64,000 bases of DNA from Erythroxylum novogranatense (GCA_029891385.1 CM057229.1:1426001-1490000), one strand, 5' to 3'; numbered from the stretch's first letter, positions 49,408 through 60,778 are shown. The notes: generated by a model from the letters alone, not told the origin. Numbers and translations: made by a program.

Positions 49408-52234
49408 ATGGAAAAATATTTTTAAAAATTAAGACCGACTCTTTAGTCATCATCGTGTGATTTAAATCAGAATGTTAATAAAGCACCTCCAGCATCGAAG
49501 AAGGTTATTATTGAAGAACTTGTGATTGATTTAGAAAATCCTCCTTCCGATTCAGGATTGAGACCTAATATAATGGAGTATCCTCCTGAAAAACGAGATC
49601 AGGTGCATAGAGCTTATTTATTAAAAGGTCCTTGTAAACCTCGAAATCATAACTTTCCTCAAACTGTGGAGGGAGATCGTAAGCGAAAATTTATTATATC
49701 ATGGTTTGACGATTTCAAAGATTGGTTGGAATATAGTGTTGAAAAAGATGTTGCATATCAGTGTTTTGAAAACCGGACCGAACCGATAGGTCGGACCAAA
49801 AAATCGGTGAACCGAAACATGAAACGATCCGGTTTAGCCCGTATTTTTTGTGAGTGATTGACCCGTTCATTTTAAGGTTGGACCGGTAAAAACCGTTGAA
49901 CCGGTGAGAGAAAGAACCGACCGACCCATTTAAAATGCCTTGATTTTGGTGATTTCAACTTGAATGAATATTATAATTAGTGTTTTTTAGTCTTTTTGAT
50001 GAATATATAACTAGTGAGCTTTATTATCTTTTTTTTTTTGTAATGTTAGTAAACTTAAATTTTTTATATATTTTTTTGATATTTGAAGGTTTAAGTTAAG
50101 TTTATAATTAGATAAATAATTAAATAGTAAGTTTAAAAATTATCTTATATATAATATATAAAATAAAAATTTATATATTTATTAATTATCGTTTCGATCA
50201 CGATTGAATTCCGGTTGAACCATTGATCCTTGAATCAATTGCTTCTCCGGTTCAATCACCGGTCCGATTTTTAAAACATTGTTGCATACTGCTTATATTG
50301 TTATCTTTTTTCAGCCGATCGTGATAGAAAACATACTAATTTTGTGGATGAGGATTTTAGTGCTTGACGAAAGAAAGCAAGATTAAGAGAACATGTAAAA
50401 AATCATGACTCTGATAATAATCAATGTCAAATTGCTTGTGAAAATTTAATGAACCAATCCCAATCTATTCAGTCAGCTTTTTCAAGACAATCAGATAAAT
50501 CAAAAATTGAATATCGGTGTAGGCTAAATGCATCAATAGGGTATCTTCGTTATCTCTTGATGCAAGGGCTGCCTTTTCGGGGGAATAATGAGTCTGAAAA
50601 TTTAACAAATCAAGGGAATTTTCTAGAATTACTAAAATTCATAGCTTCTAACAATGAAAAAATTAGGAATGTTGTTATAAGGAATGCTCCTGAAAATCTC
50701 AAACTTACATCACCCGATATTCAATGTGATATCATTAATGCAGCTGCATTTGAGACAACAAAGGCCATTATTTTAGATATTTGTGATGATTTGTTCTCTA
50801 TTTTAGTGGATGAATGTCGAGATGTATCAGTAAAAGAGCAAATGAGAGTCGTCATTCGATATGTTGATAGTTTTGGATGTGTCATTGAAAGATTTCTTGG
50901 TCTTGTGCATGTACGTGACACAAGTGCAACTTCACTTTTAAAAGGTATCAAGTCATTATTCTCTAACTATGGCTTGAGTATTGCTAGCTTGAGAGGTCAA
51001 GGCTATGACGGAGCTAGTAATATGCGAGGTGAATTTTATGGTCTTAAAAGTCTAATTTTGAAGGAAAATTCTTGTGCTTACTACATTCATTATTTTGCAC
51101 ATCAACTTCAGCTTACACTTGTTGCTATTGCTAAAAAAGCATTTAAATGTATGTTCCTTTTTCAATACTATTACTCGTTTGTGCAATGTTATTGGAGGAT
51201 CTTGTAAGCGTAGGGATATGTTTCGAGAAAAACAAATGGAGAAAGTGATAGCAGGAATTTCATAAGGGGTGATAGAAATTGGGCAAAGGTTAAATTAAGA
51301 AATGACACTAAATAGACTTGGAGATACTCGTTAGGGTTCTCATTTTGGTACGCTCATTAATTTGCTACATTTATTTTCTTCTGTCATTGAGGTTCTTGAG
51401 TTTGTTGGAGATAATAGAAATGATGATTTACAAATGGCTGAAGCTATTGATTTAATTGATATTATGCTTCGCTTTGAATTTTTCTCTTTGTGTTGCATCT
51501 TATGATAAAGATCTTGGGAATCACAAATGGGTTATCTCAAGTTTTACAGAAAAAAAGATCAAAATATAGTGAATGCAGTGCATTTGGTTAAAGTCTCAAA
51601 ATGTCATTTGCAACAAGTTAAAGATGATGGTTGGGAGTCTTTATTGAAACAAGTCGTTGACTTTTGTGGTGAAAATAATGTAAGTGAGATAGATACGCAA
51701 GATATGTTTATAGTTAGAGGGAGATCAAGGCGTAGAAGCGAAGACATGACGAATCTTCATCACTATCGTGTTGAGCTTTTCTATTATGTGATTGACATGC
51801 AACTTCAAGAGCTTAACAATCGATTTGATTAAGTTAATACAAGTTTGCTTTTATGTATGACATGTCTTGATCATAAAGACTCCTTTTCCGCATTTGACAT
51901 GGACAAATTGATTGAACTTGCAAAATTATATCCATCAGAGTTTCCTCCTATTGCTTTAATTGAATTTTAATATCAGCTAGGGAATTTTATCATTGATGTA
52001 CGTATGAATAAGAATTTATTTGAATTGAGTGGAATTGGAGACCTTGCTAAGAGAATGGTGGCTACAAGAATGCATCATGTATTGCCTTTGGTTTATTTGT
52101 TAGTCAAATTATCATTACTTTTACTAGTTACGACAGCCACAGTGGAAAGAGCTTTCTCCGCAATGAAAATTATCAAGAGTTCACTTCGTAATAAAATGAG
52201 AGATGACCTATTGAATGATTGTTTAGTGTGTTAA
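49408..52234 (+). pseudogene. Decayed hAT-family transposase (ZMYM1-like, DUF4371)
   Basis: Reading starts at an ATG (49408, MEKYF then a stop) and continues through a TTF-type zinc finger region (YPPEKRDQVHRAYLLKGP, KDWLEYSVEKDVAY, CLYCYLF). A DUF4371 part follows (50449-51150, with LPFRGN, ILVDECRDVSVKEQ, GQGYDGASNM). The C-terminal hAT dimerisation segment (TTATVERAFSAMKIIKSSLRNKM) lies near 52125-52200. Damage includes an early stop after MEKYF, a TGA in the FSA-RKKAR segment, a frameshift near 51145 and further stops between 51265 and 52004. A 523-bp MITE interrupts codons at 49759. It is non-functional. The 3' end of the transposon is probably near 52438, where the minus strand reads CGGTGACGGAGCCAAGGAT, typical of ends of this group. 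Confidence 0.86.
49759..50281. mobile_element. hAT-type MITE nested in the hAT-like gene
   Basis: A 523-bp insertion with terminal inverted repeats: CAGTGTTTTGAAAACCGGACC at the left, and the complement of CAATGTTTTAAAAATCGGACC at the right. Flanking octamers TTGCATAT (49751-49758) and TTGCATAC (50282-50289) are an 8-bp target duplication with one change, diagnostic of hAT. Excising it restores KDVAY-CLYCYLF in the host frame. No coding capacity. Confidence 0.9.
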
Positions 52235-52599
52235 ATTGAAAGAGATGTATTTGTAAATATTGACAATGATGTTGTATGAAAAGATTTCACTCTATGAAAA
52301 GTAGGCGAGGATCATTGTAATTTTAGCTATTTTATATTCTTAATAAAACTTTGTTTTTTATTTAGTTTTGATATGAAAATTTTTGTGAAATTTATATTTT
52401 ATTTGGGCCCTGCAAATCTCCATCCTTGGCTCCGTCACCGAAAATAGTATTTTATTTTGTGTTTTTGTAATTAATACGGTACATATTATTTGGTACGGAT
52501 TAATACAATACAAAAATCATTACAACAACGTAATAACAAAATAGTGAGGACAGGTAATGGGGATCCGCATATAGTGGGTTTTAGAAGCAATGGTCGAAA

Positions 52600-52850
52600 T
52601 CCCACTCACGGGGTAGCCTAGCGGTAGAAAGGGGGAGAGGATTGTGAGAGATTGTGGGTTCGAACCTTGGGTGAAGTAGCTTTTATTTGAAGTGATGTAA
52701 TCCGCTGGTGATGACGACCTATCCTTGATGCAGGTACCTCTGATATTGACTAGAATCAGACCCGAATTTACCTATCTATGAGTCTGAGTGGGTAGCTTAT
52801 AGATCCCAGGTAGTCAGACGAAGCCCGAATCCTGAGTTATAAAAAAAAAA
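52600..52850 (+). mobile_element. tRNA-derived SINE
   Basis: About 250 bp, flanked by 14-nt duplications AGCAATGGTCGAAA (52586-52599) and AGCAACGGTCGAAA (52851-52864), with one mismatch. It has a Pol III A-box TAGCCTAGCGG (52614-52624) and a B-box GGTTCGAACC (about 52658-52667). The body has no tRNA fold beyond the promoter, and the 3' end is an A-run (52840-52850). These are the defining parts of a SINE. It lies downstream of the decayed hAT-like gene. Confidence 0.9.
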
Positions 52851-52864
52851 AGCAACGGTCGAAA

Positions 52865-54110
52865 ACTGTGTCTGCAAAAAACATTATGGCCTCTACATGA
52901 TTAGTTTCCATGAAAATAAAGCCTTCGAGCTCAACGTCCTGTTCGTATCACAGGATTTATTATTAGGTTATAAATAGGTTTAACAAATTTGTTCGGGATA
53001 ATTCGTTTTTATTACAACAATATTTGCAATTTTTTTAAAAAATAAGATTATTATAATTAACTATATTAAAATAATATTTGCAATATTCAACTGTAATAAA
53101 TTCTACAATTATCAATATTTTAAAATTTTCTTTTTTAGTATTTAAATTTTAAAATTTTAATTAAATGACCGCCTTTAATTAATTAAAATTTTTATCTATA
53201 ATATGCAAGCGTTTAAATAGAAATATTAATTACTAACTAATTATTTTCATAGACTAAAATGTTGGATAATTTTGTCATTTCTTATAAAGTTGGACAATTA
53301 TTAATTTCATTTTTTGGTTTTTAAATAAACTATCGATTAAGTTCCGTGAATTGATCCGGATAAATATAATAAAGTGATCCAATAAATGATATAAATTAAT
53401 TGATCGAAGTCTGGATAAAAAATGGATCATAATTAGTGTGGACAGACCTATATTGACCTTGTAATGAGGAAGTCCGATATAGAAGCTATATAAAAGTTAA
53501 AATATCCTGTAATTACTCATATCAATCGTAAACATAAGGAATGTCTCACCCGTTAAAAGAGTTTACGTATTGAGAAAATTGTAAAAAAAAACTTTACTCG
53601 TGTCTCGGATAATATTTTTCGTAAAGGTCTCAAGAAATTCATGATTAGAGCTTGAAATTAGTATCGAAATTAGAGATGGAATCGAAATCAGGTATTTCAC
53701 ATTATTTTCGTTTTTTATTCTTTCATGTTGACCCTGAGCACGTAATAAGGTCTGTACAGGACTGGTCCTGACGTTTTATATGCTTTGAGCAAATAAAAAA
53801 TCAGATATTTCACATTATTCTTAAAAAATTATTAATTTTTAAAGATTAGATTGAATTTCAATTTATAATATTTTAAATCGAGAAGTTGGTAAGAGAGGTA
53901 CATTGACTACTTTCCAACCTATAACGTCTTTGAATTGAAAATGTCATAGGGAGCTAGCTTCACTATTTTTTGTGACCCACAGGCCGCAATCGTTACTGTA
54001 TGTGATATGACCTCATGCAACAGTTAAACGCTGTCGTTCTCAGAAAAGATTGAGCGCCTTGTCGTTTCGAGAGCTACAGTCTCGGGCCTCAAATCGAAAT
54101 AAATTTTGGG
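52865..54110. other. Intergenic, no supported gene
   Basis: AT-rich, with no ORF of note. The stretch around 53950-53995 (CTTCACTATTTTT..GACCCACAGGCCGC) resembles 61385-61425 inside H3.3 intron 1. It marks the left edge of the duplicated snoRNA segment. Confidence 0.5.
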
Positions 54111-54128
54111 TATGAGCGTACTTTTGCT

Positions 54129-54283
54129 TGGGCCTAAAAGGTCTAAGAGAAAGAAACGCTGTCACCGCCGTCGGATCAAACACGACGAAGAGCCCAGTTC
54201 GTCCCTCGAAAAACCCTAGTTCGAATCGGGCTATAAGAAGGGACGGGAATCTATCAGACGATGCTTCCATACAGAAACCCTAA
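54129..54283 (+). promoter_or_regulatory. Telo-box / site II promoter of the snoRNA cluster
   Basis: Site II motifs TGGGCC (54129-54134) and AGCCCA (54191-54196, reverse) are followed by a telo-box AAACCCTA (54211-54218). A TATA-like CTATAAGAA lies at 54231-54239, and a second telo-box AAACCCTAA at 54275-54283. This combination is characteristic of plant snoRNA-cluster and ribosomal-protein promoters transcribed by Pol II. Transcription would run rightward into the C/D snoRNAs starting at 54405. Confidence 0.65.
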
Positions 54284-54404
54284 GGTTGAACTCAGCATCT
54301 TCCGTTTCGCAAAACAAAAGCTTGTTTTCACGACTTTTTTTGTATTCAATCGAAGCTTTTTGTGTTTTTGTTTTCGGAGTTTTGTTTCTTTGTCTCGGTG
54401 AGAA

Positions 54405-54500
54405 AGGCAAATGACGAATCGTTTGGTGTTAGTGAGTACTCAAGTTTTTTCTTAGGGTATTGTGATTCTCACTGTTTTTGAATAGGAAGATCTGATGCCT
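54405..54500 (+). ncRNA. Candidate box C/D snoRNA (guide not assigned)
   Basis: A 5-bp terminal stem AGGCA/TGCCT encloses a C-box-like ATGACGA (54411-54417) and a D box CTGA (54492-54495). This spacing and 96-nt length are typical of C/D snoRNAs, and it is the first in a row of three. The guide next to D (GTTTTTGAATAGGAAGAT) was not matched to an rRNA or snRNA from memory. The C box has T to C at position 5, as in its neighbour. Internal C'/D' boxes are unclear. Confidence 0.55.
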
Positions 54501-54620
54501 TTCAACTCCTTCTGTTTAGAAAATTGTTCAGAAGCTTTGAGATTGGATTCTTTGAGCTATTTTATATTTCCTTTTTATTGTTTTATTTGGTGATTTATTT
54601 GAATTAGTGTTTAGGTTCAA

Positions 54621-54717
54621 AGCCAATGACGATGACTTCTTGTTTCGCTGAAGCAAGTCTTTTGAGATTTGTTTGATTTGATGAAACAGATTCATTGAAC
54701 TAGGACGGTCTGAGGCT
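54621..54717 (+). ncRNA. Box C/D snoRNA with 18S rRNA guide
   Basis: Terminal stem AGCC/GGCT; C box ATGACGA (54626-54632, overlapping GACGATGA); D' CTGA (54648-54651); C' TGATGA (54679-54684); D CTGA (54710-54713). The guide before D, ACTAGGACGGT, is complementary to ACCGTCCTAGT. As I remember it, that occurs in plant 18S rRNA just before CTCAACCATAAACGATG. By the box D plus five rule it would direct 2'-O-methylation of the U in ACCGU. A damaged copy lies at 61521-61606. Name not assigned. Confidence 0.78.
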
Positions 54718-54752
54718 AATTTCGAAATTTCATCTTTTGATTTTTGGTTTTC

Positions 54753-54782
54753 TCTGCATAATGAATTTGCTGGGAAGCAGAG
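54753..54782 (+). other. Hairpin between snoRNAs
   Basis: CTCTGC (54753-54758) and GCAGAG (54777-54782) form a 6-bp stem in the spacer between two C/D snoRNAs. RNase III-type cleavage of hairpins in plant polycistronic snoRNA precursors is known, so a processing role is possible but unproven. Confidence 0.35.
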
Positions 54783-54798
54783 CAGATAAATATTGTGT

Positions 54799-54876
54799 GT
54801 GTGAATGATGAGAAACACAAAAATCACAGTTATCCCTGTCTGATTCGATATGCTGATTGTTTGTGATCTGACACAC
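54799..54876 (+). ncRNA. Box C/D snoRNA with 25S rRNA guide (snR38-like target)
   Basis: Terminal stem GTGTG/CACAC; perfect C box ATGATGA (54805-54811); D' CTGA (54840-54843); D CTGA (54868-54871). The guide before D', CAGTTATCCCTGT, has 13-nt complementarity to ACAGGGATAACTG, a nearly invariant 25S rRNA segment of the peptidyl transferase region. The D' plus five rule selects the second G of the GGG. From memory of numbering offsets this is about yeast Gm2815, guided by snR38. An intact second copy lies in H3.3 intron 1 (61655-61732). Confidence 0.85.
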
Positions 54877-54899
54877 GTTTCAAATATAAAGGATTTATT

Positions 54900-56022
54900 G
54901 CTGAGCTTTAATGTATTTGTATTTGTATTTATAATTTTTTAATGTATTTGTATTTCTAATTGAGTTCAATCCTTGATTTTAGGTAAATATTTTATCTAAT
55001 CAATTATAAAACAGTAAAAAAAATCCATTCAATTACGAGAAATTGAGTTGAATAGACCAAAATACGTTTGACTAGTCTCGAGACATGCTGCCTCTCCTAA
55101 TTACTAAATAAAAATGGTTTTATCAAAATAATATTTTATTATTTATTAATAAATGAAAATAATTAATACTCATCAATTTTTATAAATAATTTGTTTTAAT
55201 TAGTTATCAAGCTTTTTCCATAACTGGTCTAATCTAATTGGTTATTTAAATTTAAAAATTTTATGGTTATTATATAGTAATTATTGTTATTATTAAATAT
55301 ATTATTTTGATTCATGAACACTACAAAGGTAATCTACTCCATAATGACAATTTACAAAACTACCATGCAATGTAAATTAATAATAATACAAAATATCAAT
55401 AAATATGCATAATTATACATATAAAATTATATAATTAAATACATATAGAACCTAACAAATTATGAAACCATAATCATAATTTAGATAGAAAGTTAAGAAA
55501 GTGCATAAATATGTGAACTTGAATAAATACTTTATTTTAAATATGTGGTATTAAATAAACAATAAAATGAAAGGTCTATTTTCTCTTTATAGGAAGATGA
55601 TTTCAATGTGATTTTAGTTGGAAATTACAAATTCATCATGTAACTACACATTTAAGTAGTAATATTCAAACAAAGCAAAATGCTAGTCCGCTTTAGATGA
55701 CATATATTATACGAGAAAGTTGACACCTACACTCGTCGAAGTTCAGCACAATACAAGAAACTCCTTACAATTACTAGAGTTAATAGATGAAAATGTTAAG
55801 AAAGCACACACCCCCACTTTTCTATTGTTCAACTCTGACAAGAACGACAACAATTTGCTGGGAACACAAGCATATGTGGTGGGTGTCACCTGCCTCATAA
55901 CCTCCACAGCAGCTAATGGGAAAACGTTATTTAGGAATAAGAAAAATGGAGGATACATACAGCATACCTGAAGACTACATGCGCGGTTTCTCTATTCATC
56001 TGACAACGATGCTTTCCCTGTT
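54900..56022. other. Intergenic and BPC 3' flank
   Basis: AT-rich. Roughly the last 300-350 nt before 56023 are less AT-rich and probably contain the 3' UTR of the BPC gene on the minus strand. No other gene is supported. Confidence 0.5.
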
Positions 56023-57306
56023 CTATTTGATTGTGATGTAGCGATTAGTCCCGTGCTTTGCCCAGTGTTCCTTGAGATCAACTGGATTTGAAAGGTCATG
56101 GCCTTCGGCTGCGAGCCGGCTAAGCAGTTTACTATAAGCACTTCCACTCATCTTTCTTCCACCCACACGAGCATGCCGCTTGTTTGGCACTGCAGGCAGC
56201 GGGTACATGGATAAAGTGGTTGTGCAACATGAAGATTGCCATCCACCGTTTCCCCATTTGTAGCACTGCCTGAAGACTCCTGTGCAAGAGCACACTGGCG
56301 CTGGCATGGTTGACTCATCATATGCAATCTGATTCAACCCCAGGTCTTGCCCTTTCCAATCAGATTTAGATGCTACCATGTGTTTGTTGGAGTCGTCACT
56401 TCCACCACTCATATCCTCGTTTTTCCACTCGTGTGACTTGCTAAACATGATCTTATTGAGATCCTCACTTTCCTTCTTAATCTTCCGTGGAGATTTTGAA
56501 GGTTTTTTATTAGTTGGTGGGATCTTGGTGTCCTTTGTTCTTTTACCCCGGCGTGACTTAGCAGCATCAGAAGCAACAGGCACTACTGGAACAGCATCGC
56601 TGGACTGCATTTCTCTGGTACCATACTCAGTTTCATTCATATGGGGCAAATGATTTGCATTGTGTTGTGGGTGATGTATGTGTCTCACTCCGCGAGAGTT
56701 TTGGCATCCTGGTGGGCAAGAGGACATATTACCACTAACCAAGGAGTTCTCTCGATATTGAAGAGCTGCAATAGCATTATCTCGCTCCATTACTGCATTA
56801 TTTCGCTCAGCAATAGCCGAGTCTCGCTGGAGGAATGCCATGTCCCTTTCCGCAATTGCTGCCTTCTTCTCCGAAAGAGCCAAATTTCTCTCGTGAATGG
56901 CAGCATCTCTTTCAGCTATGATGCCCATTATCTGCTTCATTGAAGGCTGAGGTTGCATCAACCACTGCAATATTAACGGAAAACAATCATAAACAGCACT
57001 CTCAGGCAGAACACCAGCACCGCATAATTTTCACATTAATATAGCACTCCTAGTCAATATCACTCTTAAACCTTTGTTCCTCCAGAAAGTTGTACATAAA
57101 TACCTGGCCCTGTGCTGCTTTCATAAACAGCACTCTCAGGCAGAACACCAGCACCGCATAATTTTCACATTAATATAGCACTCCTAGTCAATATCACTCT
57201 TAAACCTTTGTTCCTCCAGAAAGTTGTACATAAATACCTGGCCCTGTGCTGCTTTATATTGATCTACTTTGTGCCTTCCATTTTCACGGTGCCCACCATC
57301 ATCCAT
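56023..57306 (-). CDS. BASIC PENTACYSTEINE GAGA-binding factor, class II
   Basis: Two coding exons on the minus strand, 57306-57238 (23 codons, [18 protein letters not shown]) and 56964-56023, about 336 aa. The N-terminus has [14 protein letters not shown] followed by a coiled coil of repeated AERD/ERN/ERDNA units (about residues 40-90), the alanine-zipper dimerisation region of class II BPCs (BPC4/5/6). The middle is Lys/Arg-rich ([20 protein letters not shown]), a likely nuclear signal. The C-terminal domain (about 245-336) has the five Cys of the family (PVCSCTG, RQCYKW, SSCCTTT), then RGGRK-like [15 protein letters not shown] and the end NRYITIK. BPC proteins bind GA repeats and recruit Polycomb and other factors. 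The coding intron contains a perfect 134-bp tandem duplication covering the exon 1 donor. Confidence 0.94.
56988..57255. repeat. Perfect 134-bp tandem duplication across the BPC exon 1 donor
   Basis: Copy 1 (56988-57121) and copy 2 (57122-57255) are identical by eye. Copy 2 overlaps the end of coding exon 1 and its GT donor. Copy 1 therefore repeats the last 18 exon bases and the donor inside the intron. Confidence 0.93.
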
Positions 57307-59420
57307 TTGACTCCACCGGCGGCAACAATAGCAGGTACACTAAAACTGGAATGATTACAATGCTCAGACAATTGAGCATTGAACAATTTCAAATGCAATT
57401 CACAAAAATGATACAAACAAATTGTTTGAAGGGCATTCTGTACTGGAAAACGGAACAGATCTATATTAAAAGTAGAACCAGCACATGATTACCAAAATCA
57501 GTTATAATCATAAGTTAAAAAAACCCATTCTCTTATAAGAATTAGTGTACAGAAACCAAATTCATGAAAAAGTAGACAAGGTACAGGTCTCTTAATGTAT
57601 ATGGAACATGCACAACTTGTGGCACCAAAGTGAAAGATATTACTCGTATATAGCATTAGATGTGAGCAGATACGTGGTGCAACTGCAGTAGCTATAGTAT
57701 CAGGAAACTAAAGAGCTGCCATTATGTATTAATAAAAACACTTGTTGAGAATGCAAAAATAATAATCATGTGCATTGCCAAAAATGTCAACCTAAGCAAC
57801 CACACAAAATTCTCTTTATTTAATTTACTTATAAGTCATCTACCAATATAGTCTGCAGGAAAATCTGTTGCTGAGAATGAGATACTAGTCCCAAAAAAAA
57901 TTCAAACTTTCTGAAATAGGCAAAGAAAAAACTAGCAACCAATATGAATGAAATGGACGAAGCTGTAACCAATATGACTCTACAACATATAAGCAATCAG
58001 GGGCAGTGGCATAGCATTAACGAAAAGAAGATCAGCTTTCTTGGCAAATAAATTAATGGAAGATTTCAGCCATTCATACTATTGCAGACCTTAGTGAATC
58101 TACAGCATATCACAAAGTTGCATCAAACATAAACCAAAATCAATCACAACCATCTGAATTGCCAAGAAAGCTGTTTTCCAAAGGCATGAACTTCAAAGGG
58201 GTTAAAAGAAGCAGTTCTGTAGCTAACAGTTCTCATTTCTCAATTATACTCAATTACGAACTAAACTCATAGCCAGAGGAAAATCTTCTCCTCCATAATT
58301 ATGGTAGCTAGCACAGTCACTAAACACTGTTTTGGAGGCCAACGTTCACTAAATCCTACTTACCAAAAGAGTCTGGCAAGTCTAAATTCCTTAGGCAATG
58401 GATCTCATGATACAATTTCTACCACTAAGCTCTTATTAACTACATCGACTTGAAACCATTATCAAGGACACTAATGTACAATGTCACACAGCATGGTGCA
58501 TTCAAATTTGAGGTCAATGGTCGGATTCTCGTGTCTCCGTCCCATTGAGAAATATCATTAATATTCTCCCTGGTACTTATTTACTATAATTCACCAACTT
58601 CTCTGTATATTCATCAGCCAAAAGGCGCAATCCCAACTCAAAATTTGGACAACGTACATCCTTAAAGCTATACATTTCCTTATTCAAACAGGAATTATAA
58701 AATGAATTCAACCACAAGAATACCACCTTCATAACTCCTCATATCCCCAACACCACTATCATCATTTTCCCAAACTATAGCTAAATTGAGCTGGACTTGG
58801 AGACTATATATATCCAGTGAACTTGAGAAAATTTTACTAAAGACCAAGTAATTGAGCGAATCAACTACATAGACTCTCAATTATCTCGCTATACTTATCT
58901 CAACAGTCAACTCCAGCTCTCTCGCTAGCTAAACAACAATAATCCCATATTACTAAATAAAGCCAAAGGGTAGATGCACAAAGTACTTCGTTCTAATCTA
59001 TGAAACCAGACGCTAAAAACTCATCCAAGCACCAGCTGCAGAACACCGAAAACCCTAAAAATGGGACCCACCAAGCTCAATAAAGTAAAAGCACCACTAG
59101 CACACGCCCGAAAGCACCAAACCAAACACAAATTAGACAAACATAGATCGAAACAAGCTCAAGGAGATGTGAATTGAACTTAAAACCCACTCAAAGAACA
59201 CCAACCACTACTACGGCCGGTACAAAGAGACAACAACAACGATCGCGTAGCTAAACTTACAGAAAACCCGTACAAAACTTGATGGATGTGAAGAAATAGA
59301 CGCTTACAGCTAAAAGCGAAGAGAGTTGAGAGACATTAGAAGCCCAAATTGAAGAAGAGGATGTGAAATCTATGTTTTCCAACCAACGAACAGTAGAGGA
59401 AGAAGAGGCGCAAGGAATTG
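57307..59420 (-). other. BPC 5' leader and probable leader intron
   Basis: A strong donor GTAAGT on the minus strand (59260-59255) and an acceptor-like CCAGTTTTAG ending at 57340 suggest a leader intron of about 1.9 kb between a first non-coding exon (about 59261-59420) and the ATG exon. There is no coding capacity. The leader structure is inferred from splice motifs only. Confidence 0.4.
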
Positions 59421-60760
59421 TAGTTTACTTTTTTCCTCAATAGGTGTGAGGGACCAGAGCTAGAGAGGTTTTTACCTGTCCGTCTTTGTCTTCTTGTCTT
59501 AATGTATTTTCTTTTTCAGTTTTTCCGTTTATTGTTTATATTTTTTAAATTTCTTTTGTGTCAGACTCTGCAAGTTTTAATGATCCGTACACACTCGTGT
59601 CAGGTAGATTAATTATTCTATTTTTATTTCATTTTTAAAATATCTTTTAATTTTTATGAATTGTGATGAATTTGTCCTTATAACGCTTTAATGTTTTTAA
59701 ATTGGATAGTATTTTAATTGTACTTAATCAATAATTATTAAAAATTCTATTTTTTAATTAACTAGTTTTATTTTAGTTTTAAATTTTGGTCTAATTTATA
59801 TAGACAATTTTTAAAAATATTTAATTATTTATTTATTAATAATTTTTAAATTAATAATTTTATAAACTAAAATAAATAAATTAAATTTCATTTAATAATT
59901 TTATTTTTAATTTTATAAATAAATATCTTTTGACCCTATTTTAAAATTTTAAAATTGTTTAATTTTATTAGATTTTATAATAGACTCATGGCGGAAGTGG
60001 TAAGTAACTTTTATCTTAAAAACAAAATTTTAAATTTGGTATTTTACAGTAAATACCATTTTACTTAATTTAATTATTTAAAATACAGTTTGAATTTAAT
60101 TTAAAATTACTTAAATTGATTTAAAACAGTCCAAATTGATTAAAAATATTATTTTAGACTGTTTTATATTTATTAATTAAATTTAAATTAGTTTAAAATT
60201 TAAACTACACAACATTGGCTGAAATTGATAGGTTGGCTGGTCATGACACCGGAGAGAGACTTTTGGGCGTTAGTACTTGCCACGACCACGTTGCTGTGCT
60301 CCACTCACTCCTACATCTACGTGCTGTCTCCATTAAAAATTATTGTTTTTTAAATTTTTATTTCTTTCAAACTCAAGTTAAAACGTGAATTCAATTGAAT
60401 TTAATTTCGGTAAAATTGATATTAATTCGTATGACTTCAGAGTCAGATGATCCAAGATTAGGTTATGGTTAAAGAGCGAATCGCGAACGACGACGTTTGA
60501 TGTGCATTTTGGCTGGTGGTGGCGGTGGATGCACGCTAACGACCATCGATCCGTTCGCCGTGATTAGTAACCAGCCGTTGACGCGTTTTCTTCCGGTTGA
60601 TTCGACCGGGTCCCATATGATGACTCGTTGCTTTCTCCGCAGTAAAGAAGCACAAAGTTGTCCACGCTGGCAATTCTTTGGCATTGCAAGTTCGCAACGG
60701 ACCAATCAGAGACAAGAACACGGATTAATGTTAATGGTCAATAAACCTCTAAACCGACTT
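59421..60760. other. Intergenic (BPC / H3.3 divergent promoters)
   Basis: Mostly AT-rich, with a GC-richer block at 60470-60720 upstream of the H3.3 gene. ORFs of 61-89 codons on both strands in that block have no recognisable domain and are probably chance. Confidence 0.55.
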
Positions 60761-60778
60761 GGTTAATGACTTTTGCGC

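Noticed and set aside
54216..54232. B-box-like TTCGAATC near the snoRNA promoter, suggesting a tRNA-snoRNA dicistron
   Set aside because: No A-box or cloverleaf upstream. The telo-box/site II/TATA arrangement explains the region better.
54040..54827. Minus-strand ORFs of 76 and 99 codons
   Set aside because: They overlap the snoRNA promoter and cluster and encode nothing recognisable.
56378..56943. Plus-strand ORFs of 91 and 100 codons
   Set aside because: They are antisense shadows of the repetitive coiled-coil and basic region of the BPC gene.
60469..60766. Overlapping ORFs on both strands upstream of H3.3
   Set aside because: The GC-richer promoter block lacks stops by chance. No domain or start context supports coding.
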